Assembly (NCBI GenBank): GCA_003485325.1 | Contig: DMZI01000076.1 | Coordinates: 1-19,258 of the forward strand | Source: Desulfotomaculum sp. | GTDB lineage: Bacteria; Bacillota; Desulfotomaculia; Desulfotomaculales; Nap2-2B | Length of the DNA stretch: 19,258 bases | Direction: 5' to 3' | In this document: positions 8,316 through 14,275 of the stretch, in pieces | Position numbering within the stretch: the first letter of the stretch is position 1 | How the letters are laid out: each line of letters opens with the position of its first letter | Program-made: the position numbers and the translations under genes | Notes under the pieces: model-generated | Told to the model about the DNA's origin: nothing | Database searches by the model: none | Seen by the model: only the letters and a program-made list of their open reading frames with translations

Positions 8316-10009
8316 TAAGAGCCCACCTGTCTGCCGATCACTTTAGCCCGCGCGTAAGTCCTGTATACCTTACTGACTTCTACAGGCACTGTTTTGCCAA
8401 TCATTGAACCGGCCCCCTCGATATCAAGCACAAAGCCGTTTACCCGGGCAATTCCGTCATTCGCGTTGGAAACATGCGCCTCCTCGACTTTTACCTCAAG
8501 CATCTGGCCTGATCTGACCGGCAGTATCTGGGCTTTGGCTTCCGCCTGATCGTGCAGCGGCCGCATGATTACCGATTCTATATGCTGGGCCTGCGAACCG
8601 CGTATATACATATTCTTACCCGTCTTTTGCTCAAGCTCACGCAGGTTGGCGCCCCCGGCGCCGATCAGGCGGGCTGCGACCAGGGGATGTGCTTCCACAA
8701 GGATTGTATCCACACCGGTCTGCCGGGCTAATTCAAAAATATGATTTTTAAAATGTATTCCCACCGTTTCTTCGGAGAGCACCTTGCCGCGTCCGTCACA
8801 GTACGGGCAGGATTTTTGCAGTATCTCGGAAAGACTTGGCCGGGTCTTTTTTCTCGTCATCTCCACGAGGCCCAACTGGGTAATGCCAAGGATATTTGTC
8901 TTGGTTTTATCTTTTTTAATTTCCTCTTCAAGAACCTGCAGTACTTTTCGCCGGTGTTCATCCTTTTGCATGTCTATGAAATCAACGATGATGATCCCGC
9001 CTATGTTGCGCAGGCGCAGGTGCCGGGCAATTTCGGCAGCCGCGTCCAGGTTGGTTTTTAAAACGGTGTCTTCCAGATCAACCGAACCTACAAACTTGCC
9101 TGTATTGACATCGATCACAGTTAAAGCTTCCGCCTGGTCGATGACTATGTAACCCCCGCACTTAAGCCAGACCTTTCTTTTAAGTGCTTTTTCAAGTTCC
9201 TGTTCGAGATCATAATCACGAAAGATGTTGTCGCGAAGTTCGAGCAGCACCTTGTGTTTCAAGTGCGGTCCGGTGATATCCAGAAGATCCATAATTTTTT
9301 CATATTCCAACCGTGAATCTACCAGCAGCCGGTCAACATCCTCGCTGAACAAATCCCTTAAGATCCTGTGGCTTAACTCCAGGTCGCGGTGAACCAGAAC
9401 AGGGGCAGTGCTGCGCGCTATCCGGGAATTTATTTTCTGCGAGAGTTGAAGCAGCATGTTCACATCGCCGCGCAGCTCAGCTTCATCAACCCCCTCAGCC
9501 ACAGTGCGCACGATCAATCCCATATTTTCGGGTTTGATGCGGGAAGCCAATTCTTTTAACCTGTCTCTTTCCTTATCGGAGTCAATCCTCCGGGAAATTC
9601 CTATATAATCGGTTGTCGGCATCAGCACCAGGTACCTGCCTGGCAGTGTAATATGTGTGGTAACCCTGGCTCCCTTGCTTCCCAGAGGAGCCTTAATAAT
9701 TTGGACAACTACTTCCTGGCCTCTTTTCAAGACTGAGGAAATATTATTAGATATGGCATCGGCCGAGTGTCCGTTGGAACGGGGAGGCAGGGCGTCCTCT
9801 ATATATAAAAAGGCATTCTTTTCCAGGCCAATATCAACAAAGGCGGCCTGCATTCCCGGCAGGACATTTTCTACCCGCCCTTTAAAAATATTGCCGACCA
9901 ATCTCTGGTTAAATGATCTCTCTATATATATCTCAACCAACACGCGGTCTTCCAAAACTGCCACTCTTGTTTCTTCTTCCCCGACATTGATTACTATTTC
10001 TTTAAACAT
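8315..10009 (-). CDS. rng: Ribonuclease E/G family endoribonuclease with C-terminal TRAM domain
   Basis: The family cleaves single-stranded AU-rich RNA from a 5'-monophosphate end and takes part in rRNA maturation and mRNA decay. In the 564-aa protein an S1-like RNA-binding region occupies about 35-125 (GNIFKGRVENVLPGMQAAFVD at 39-59). The DNase I-like catalytic core carries VIDVNTGKFVG (D300) and IIIVDFID (D343), the expected metal-binding aspartates. The zinc-link CPYC is at 401-404. A GAGGANLRELEQKTG stretch (450-464) resembles a KH-type GxxG loop. The last 60-65 residues (about 502-560; GIARVNGFV, then KTVPVEVSKVYRTYARAKV) read as a TRAM RNA-binding domain, which makes it longer than E. 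coli RNase G (489 aa). The start is firm: AGAGGTG lies 5 nt before the ATG. It lies 31 nt downstream of the DUF2344 gene and overlaps panE by one base. Confidence 0.95.
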   Translation of the reverse strand: MFKEIVINVGEEETRVAVLEDRVLVEIYIERSFNQRLVGNIFKGRVENVLPGMQAAFVDIGLEKNAFLYIEDALPPRSNGHSADAISNNISSVLKRGQEVVVQIIKAPLGSKGARVTTHITLPGRYLVLMPTTDYIGISRRIDSDKERDRLKELASRIKPENMGLIVRTVAEGVDEAELRGDVNMLLQLSQKINSRIARSTAPVLVHRDLELSHRILRDLFSEDVDRLLVDSRLEYEKIMDLLDITGPHLKHKVLLELRDNIFRDYDLEQELEKALKRKVWLKCGGYIVIDQAEALTVIDVNTGKFVGSVDLEDTVLKTNLDAAAEIARHLRLRNIGGIIIVDFIDMQKDEHRRKVLQVLEEEIKKDKTKTNILGITQLGLVEMTRKKTRPSLSEILQKSCPYCDGRGKVLSEETVGIHFKNHIFELARQTGVDTILVEAHPLVAARLIGAGGANLRELEQKTGKNMYIRGSQAQHIESVIMRPLHDQAEAKAQILPVRSGQMLEVKVEEAHVSNANDGIARVNGFVLDIEGAGSMIGKTVPVEVSKVYRTYARAKVIGRQVGS

Positions 10010-10040
10010 TTTTTCACCTCTTTAAATATATTCCCTCATG

Positions 10041-10721
10041 TTAAACAGGGAATACCCCGGTACGCACTATATCAGTTTCCACAGGTTTTACAGCCAGAGA
10101 ATTATGCTCCAGAAAAGCATCCAGCACTTCCCCCGGACGCACACTTCCACTGCTGCCTGTCTTTAATTTCATACGCAATATTAAAATATTATCTTTGATA
10201 AAACCCCCTAAATCATATATACCCGGGCGGATATCAACATTTTTTACACGCCCCTTTTTAACCTTCCTCCTAACAACAATCCCGGGCTGCTTGAGAAAAG
10301 AATCAATATATCCTTCCAGGCCGCCGGCGCTTAATTGTTTTTCAAGTTCTACCTTTACTTTGTATTCCGCCCACTCTACGAGAGACATCAGAGCCGGGGA
10401 ATCATCAGGCGCCCGCCAGACCTCTTTTAAACAAAGTCCTTCCGGAAGGACACTTCCTATGGAAGTATACAGTTCTTCAGGGGGAACTTCATTTTTAAGC
10501 AGTATATCCAGGTACTCACTTTCACCCCCTATACCAACCTGTAAAGGCGCTGCAAAACTAAAAATTGAATGGGGATTAAAACCCATTGAAAAAGCTGCCG
10601 GAATATCGGCTCTCCTGATCACCCGCTCAAATGTCCGCACGAGATCAAGATGTGATATAAAACGAGCAGGGCCATCCTTGCTATACAACATCCTGTATCT
10701 TGGCAATCCTTTTACCCCCAT
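10041..10721 (-). CDS. DUF2344 / radical SAM-linked protein (TIGR03936 family)
   Basis: The protein (about 226 aa) matches the family found beside or fused to a radical SAM enzyme in many Firmicutes. Its recognisable core is YSKDGPARFISHLDLVRTFERVIRRADIPAAFS, then GFNPHSIFSFAAPLQVGIGGESEYLDI. The function is not established; RNA or ribosome-related roles have been suggested only by gene context. The frame is open back to 10760, but the family normally starts just before RYRMLYSK. I choose the ATG at 10721, whose ribosome site (CGGAA) is weak; a TTG at 10706 is an alternative. The 5' end overlaps the 3' end of the radical SAM gene by about 40 nt, so the two proteins are probably made in step and may work as one complex. 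Confidence 0.85.
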   Translation of the reverse strand: MGVKGLPRYRMLYSKDGPARFISHLDLVRTFERVIRRADIPAAFSMGFNPHSIFSFAAPLQVGIGGESEYLDILLKNEVPPEELYTSIGSVLPEGLCLKEVWRAPDDSPALMSLVEWAEYKVKVELEKQLSAGGLEGYIDSFLKQPGIVVRRKVKKGRVKNVDIRPGIYDLGGFIKDNILILRMKLKTGSSGSVRPGEVLDAFLEHNSLAVKPVETDIVRTGVFPV

Positions 10722-12549
10722 ACAATTCCGGTTCCGTAACCAATTCAGCGCATAAACCACAGCCGGAACAATTTCCCGCCCGGCAGTCAGGTGTAACTTC
10801 TCCCGAAATAGCTCTTTTATGTTCCCTGATCAAATAATTCTTGCATACTCCTGTATGAATGTGGTCCCAAGGCAACAAATCTTCATAACTATATCTTCTA
10901 TAGGCGTAAGATTCGGGGTTTATCCCGGTTAATTCAAACGCCTTTTGCCAGAGATGATCATTAAAACACTCGGACCATCCATCAAAACGGCAGCCCAGCG
11001 ACCAGGCTTTTTCAAGCGTTACGCCCAACTGTCTGTCTCCACGGGCAAATACCGCCTCAATAAAACTTACCCTGGGATCATGCCAATGAAAAACCAGCGA
11101 TTTTTCTTTGAGCGATTTTTTGAGCGTTTTTTGCACACTAAACAAATAATCCTGCGCCGCCTGCGGTTCCCACTGAAAAGGGGTATGAGATTTCGGAACA
11201 AATGAGGAAACGCTAACCGTAACCTTTGCCCTGCCAGGAGAGACTCCCATACTGAGACCCTTTTCCAATACCCGGCGGGACAATAAAACTATCCCTTCAA
11301 TATCATCCATCTTTTCAGTTGGCAGGCCGATCATAAAATAAAGTTTTAAAGCAGACCAGCCGGCTGCAAAAGCGGCGGAAACCGCAGTTAATAAATCTTC
11401 TTCGGTGACACCTTTATTGATTGTATCTCTTAAACGTTGTGTCCCGGCCTCCGGGGCAAATGTCAACCCGGCCCGGCGCGTTCGCTGAATTTCCTTGGCA
11501 AGCTCAATGGAAAAAGCGTCAACGCGCAGGGAAGGTAAAGAAATGCTTGTTTTTTTAGCCTGCAGTTCGTCAAGAAGCTGACGCACAACTTCAGTAATAC
11601 ACGAATAATCGGATGCGCTTAAAGAAGTCAGGGAAATTTCCCCGTAACCTGTATTTGCGGCTAATTTTCTGGCCTGTGAAACAAGTGTCACAGGGGATTT
11701 TTCCCGCACCGGCCGGTAAATCATTCCGGCCTGGCAAAAACGGCAGCCCCTTGTGCAGCCCCTTGCTATTTCAAGCATTATCCTGTCGTGTATTATTTCC
11801 GTCGTAGGTACGATTGGGCTGTCAGGAAAAGAAACCTTGTCAAAGTTACTGGCGACTCTTTTTGTAACTGCTTCAGGGACTTCCTCAAGAAGCGGTTTGA
11901 TCGACTGGAATTTTCCATCTTTATAGCCTACTTCATAAAGGGAAGGAACGTAGACACCCGGGATCTTGGATGCCTCAACCAGGAAGCGCTCCCGGCTTGC
12001 TTTCCCTTTCAGGTCAATCCAGAGATCCAATAACTCTGATAAAACTTCTTCCCCTTCTCCAATTACAAAGAGATCAACAAAGTCCGAAAGCGGTTCCGGA
12101 TTGAAAGCACAGGGCCCACCCGCAATAACCAACGGGTGTTTGTCAGTACGCCCGCCTGTACGCAGGGGAAGGCCGGCAAGATCCAGCATATTTATAACAT
12201 TTGTGAAAGTCATTTCGTACTGCAGGGTAAAAGCAATAATATCAAAATCACTGACCGGCTTCTGTGATTCCAGGCTGAATAAAGGAATCCGCCGCTCACG
12301 CATTTCCTTCTCCATATCTGTCCAGGGAGCAAAGACACGCTCCATTAGCGCGTCACGCCTGCAGTTCACCACATAATAAAGTATTTGCAGGCCGAGGTAA
12401 GACATCCCCACTTCATATGTATCTGGAAAAGCAAAGGCAACTTTAACAGAAACCGACTCCCAGTTTTTCCTTACGATATTCCATTCTCCGCCAACGTACC
12501 TGGCAGGTTTTTGAACCCTGTTCAAAATAAAATTTACTCCAGGAATCAT
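10681..12549 (-). CDS. Radical SAM protein with B12-binding-like N-terminal domain (TIGR03960 family)
   Basis: This 622-aa protein has an N-terminal region (about 35-180) resembling the cobalamin-binding fold, with VAFAFPDTYEVGMSYLGLQIL at 38-58 and VIAGGPCAFNPEPL at 141-154. A radical SAM domain follows, whose 4Fe-4S cluster cysteines are C265, C269 and C272 (ARGCTRGCRFCQAG). After it come SLPSLRVD- and TFAPEAGTQRLR-type strands typical of the TIM barrel. The C-terminus carries a second cysteine group, C589, C594, C597 and C600 (CSGCGLC), which may bind zinc or an extra cluster. Such proteins are conserved next to rng and DUF2344 in Firmicutes, but no substrate is established. The start is firm: GGAGG lies 5 nt before the ATG. 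It heads the four-gene operon ending at 7318. No convincing promoter is visible in the 110 bp upstream. Confidence 0.9.
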   Translation of the reverse strand: MIPGVNFILNRVQKPARYVGGEWNIVRKNWESVSVKVAFAFPDTYEVGMSYLGLQILYYVVNCRRDALMERVFAPWTDMEKEMRERRIPLFSLESQKPVSDFDIIAFTLQYEMTFTNVINMLDLAGLPLRTGGRTDKHPLVIAGGPCAFNPEPLSDFVDLFVIGEGEEVLSELLDLWIDLKGKASRERFLVEASKIPGVYVPSLYEVGYKDGKFQSIKPLLEEVPEAVTKRVASNFDKVSFPDSPIVPTTEIIHDRIMLEIARGCTRGCRFCQAGMIYRPVREKSPVTLVSQARKLAANTGYGEISLTSLSASDYSCITEVVRQLLDELQAKKTSISLPSLRVDAFSIELAKEIQRTRRAGLTFAPEAGTQRLRDTINKGVTEEDLLTAVSAAFAAGWSALKLYFMIGLPTEKMDDIEGIVLLSRRVLEKGLSMGVSPGRAKVTVSVSSFVPKSHTPFQWEPQAAQDYLFSVQKTLKKSLKEKSLVFHWHDPRVSFIEAVFARGDRQLGVTLEKAWSLGCRFDGWSECFNDHLWQKAFELTGINPESYAYRRYSYEDLLPWDHIHTGVCKNYLIREHKRAISGEVTPDCRAGNCSGCGLCAELVTEPELYGGKRIAKIQDVV

Positions 12550-12659
12550 CTAATCCTCCAATACCATGTTTCCCAGAATGATAGGCAAAATATTCCTGGA
12601 CATAATAAAACGACATTTTTATCGCGGGAACCGACTCAACCTTTCGTGCACAGCCAGTC

Positions 12660-12688
12660 TTGACAAAGAAAGCAATCCATGCTATCTT
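12660..12688 (+). promoter_or_regulatory. Sigma-A promoter of tRNA-Gln
   Basis: TTGACA at 12660-12665 and TATCTT at 12683-12688 are separated by 17 nt. The predicted start point (about 12695) lies a few bases before the tRNA 5' end at 12698, as is common for single tRNA genes. Confidence 0.85.
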
Positions 12689-12697
12689 TATTTTACT

Positions 12698-12771
12698 TGC
12701 GGGATGGTGTAGTGGTAGCACGCATGACTCTGGATCATGCTGCCTAGGTTCGAATCCTAGTCCCGCAGCCA
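12698..12771 (+). tRNA. tRNA-Gln (anticodon CTG)
   Basis: The 74-nt gene folds as a standard cloverleaf. The acceptor stem TGCGGGA pairs with TCCCGCA (12761-12767), followed by discriminator G and an encoded CCA. The D loop contains AGTGGTAGC. The anticodon stem is CATGA/TCATG with loop CTCTGGA, giving anticodon CTG. The T arm is CTAG-GTTCGAATC-CTAG. A U1-A72 acceptor pair is typical of bacterial glutamine tRNAs. It reads CAG codons. Promoter and terminator are directly adjacent, so it forms its own transcription unit. Confidence 0.97.
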
Positions 12772-12781
12772 GAGTTTGCGA

Positions 12782-12814
12782 GGCCTCCGGGAACCACCCG
12801 GGGGCCGGTTTTTA
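12782..12814 (+). terminator. Intrinsic terminator of tRNA-Gln
   Basis: GGCCTCCGGG (12782-12791) pairs with CCCGGGGGCC (12797-12806) over ten base pairs including one G-U, with a 5-nt loop. It is followed by GG and a run of T. It begins 10 nt after the tRNA CCA end. Confidence 0.92.
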
Positions 12815-12849
12815 TATTTCCAGGTATATTTTACAAATATTATCTGCGA

Positions 12850-12877
12850 TTAAGATACTGCTCACCTATTCTATAAA
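12850..12877 (+). promoter_or_regulatory. Weak candidate sigma-A promoter upstream of the EAL-HDOD gene
   Basis: TTAAGA (12850-12855), a 16-nt spacer and TATAAA (12872-12877) form a moderate promoter match. It is followed by a hairpin with a T-run (12933-12962) before the EAL-HDOD gene. It could start a leader RNA of that gene or a short independent transcript. The AT-rich context makes chance matches likely. Confidence 0.3.
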
Positions 12878-12932
12878 ATAATTTTAACACAACTTTTATT
12901 TTCTTTCAACTTAACCAATTTAATCCTTCGAA

Positions 12933-12962
12933 AAAGCTCTTTTCAAAAGGGCTTTCTTTTTC
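12933..12962 (+). terminator. Terminator-like hairpin between tRNA-Gln and the EAL-HDOD gene
   Basis: AAAGCTCTTT (12933-12942) pairs with AAAGGGCTTT (12946-12955) across a 3-nt loop, followed by CTTTTTC. The stem has ten pairs but is AT-rich. It may be a back-up terminator for the tRNA unit or an attenuator in the leader of the downstream gene. Confidence 0.55.
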
Positions 12963-12995
12963 TATTAAGACAGGGAATGGGAAGTTTGTTCGGCC

Positions 12996-13023
12996 TTAAG
13001 ATTCCCTTTAACCGGGACGATAA
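12996..13023 (+). promoter_or_regulatory. Sigma-28 (SigD/FliA)-like promoter before the EAL-HDOD gene
   Basis: TTAA (12996-12999), a 16-nt spacer and GACGATAA (13016-13023) resemble the flagellar/chemotaxis sigma factor consensus TAAA-N15-GCCGATAA. The -10 element matches at seven of eight positions; the -35 element is weaker and the spacer one base long. The predicted start point (about 13030) leaves a leader of roughly 35 nt that keeps the AGAGG ribosome site. If real, it places the gene in the motility regulon. Confidence 0.45.
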
Positions 13024-13063
13024 CTTAAGAAGTAGATCTTTGTGCTTGAAAAGAGGTATTTAT

Positions 13064-14266
13064 ATGGAAGTCCTTTTGGCCAGGCAGCCGATTTTTGACA
13101 ATAATCAAAACGTTTTTGCCTATGAGTTGCTTTACAGATCGGGCGCTGGGAACTATTACGACTGTGATGACGGGGACAGGGCAACCCTGGAAGTAATCAC
13201 CTCCAGTTTGCTTTTAATAGGTTTTGAAAAACTCACCAGGGGTAAAAGGGCTTTTATCAATTTTACAAAGAATTTGCTGGAAGGCGAGGTTGCCACATAC
13301 CTTCCCAAAGATACGGCTGTTATAGAAATCGAAAACATCGACCCGGACGCCAAAACTATTCAGGCCTGCAGAAGGTTAAAAAGTATGGGATTTGTACTTA
13401 CCCTGGATGATTTTTTATGCAGCGAGAAGTACGAGCCCTTAATCGAACTGGTTGACTTTATCAAAGTGGACTTTTTAAATACCGATTTCTCATCAAGAAA
13501 AAATATCATCAAAACAATTGGCAAACACAAAAAATTCTTAGCCGAAAAAGTTGAGACCTACGATGAATACACCCAGGCTCAGGAAATGGGCTATACGTAT
13601 TTTCAGGGTTATTTTTTCAGCAAGCCTGTGATAATAAGGGGCAAAGATATCCCTACCTATAAAATGAATTATTTCCAACTCCTGAAAACGATCAACCAAC
13701 CGGTCTTTGATCTTGAAAGCACTGAAAGATTGGTTCGAAATGATGTCGCCCTGTCATACAAGCTCTTAAGGTTTATAAATTCGGGTGTTTTTTATTTAAA
13801 ATCAGAAATCCGGTCTATAAAGCACGCCCTTACTCTATTGGGCAAAAAAGGAACTGTTAAATGGGTTTCCTTAATTGCCTTAAAGATGATCGGAGAGGAC
13901 AAGCCCAACGAACTGATTATTACAACCCTTGGCCGGGCTACATTTTGCGAATTGCTTTCTGAAAAGGTCGGATTTAAAAACAGAAGTTCAGATTTTTTCC
14001 TGATGGGCATGTTTTCTTTGATAGACGCCTTTTTGGATCAGCCCTTGGAAAACATTTTACTGGATCTGCCCATCTGTGAAGAAATCAAGGAAGCACTGTT
14101 AGGCAACGACAGTCCCTTTAAAGATCCCTATAATCTGATGATAGCCTATGAAAAAGGAGACTGGGAATGTTTTCATAATTTGGCCGGCAAATTAAACCTT
14201 AACGAAAAAGAAGTTATGGATTTTTACGTCAATTCCCTGGATATGGCCAATAAAATATTCTTTTAA
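13064..14266 (+). CDS. EAL and HDOD domain-containing signalling protein (YuxH/CdgJ-like)
   Basis: Proteins with this architecture join an N-terminal EAL fold (c-di-GMP phosphodiesterase family, often inactive) to a C-terminal HDOD domain and act in motility or signalling, probably by protein-protein contact. From the ATG at 13064 the 400-aa product begins MEVLLARQPIFDNNQ. In the EAL part, E21 (YELLYR), N67, E88/E90, D115-D116 (LDDF), K134 (FIKVD), E161/E164 (AEKVET) and Q181 (QGYFFSKP) occupy the expected metal and catalytic positions. The DDFGTG loop, however, is replaced by DDFLCS. HDOD covers about 205-400 (VRNDVALSYKLLRFINS at 224-240). The start is chosen because AGAGG lies 7 nt before it and the homologous N-terminus begins there. 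A longer frame from 12977 lacks a usable ribosome site. The gene is convergent with the fusion gene, with a 9-nt gap and no terminator between. Confidence 0.92.
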   Translation: MEVLLARQPIFDNNQNVFAYELLYRSGAGNYYDCDDGDRATLEVITSSLLLIGFEKLTRGKRAFINFTKNLLEGEVATYLPKDTAVIEIENIDPDAKTIQACRRLKSMGFVLTLDDFLCSEKYEPLIELVDFIKVDFLNTDFSSRKNIIKTIGKHKKFLAEKVETYDEYTQAQEMGYTYFQGYFFSKPVIIRGKDIPTYKMNYFQLLKTINQPVFDLESTERLVRNDVALSYKLLRFINSGVFYLKSEIRSIKHALTLLGKKGTVKWVSLIALKMIGEDKPNELIITTLGRATFCELLSEKVGFKNRSSDFFLMGMFSLIDAFLDQPLENILLDLPICEEIKEALLGNDSPFKDPYNLMIAYEKGDWECFHNLAGKLNLNEKEVMDFYVNSLDMANKIFF

Positions 14267-14275
14267 AATTAAAGC

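Noticed and set aside
12443..12721. 92-codon minus-strand frame covering the radical SAM start and the tRNA
   Set aside because: It runs through the tRNA-Gln 5' end and its promoter and overlaps the well-supported radical SAM start in another frame.
12977..13063. 29-codon N-terminal extension of the EAL-HDOD protein
   Set aside because: AGGGA abuts the ATG with no spacing, the sigma-28-like promoter lies inside it, and the family N-terminus begins at MEVLLARQPIF.
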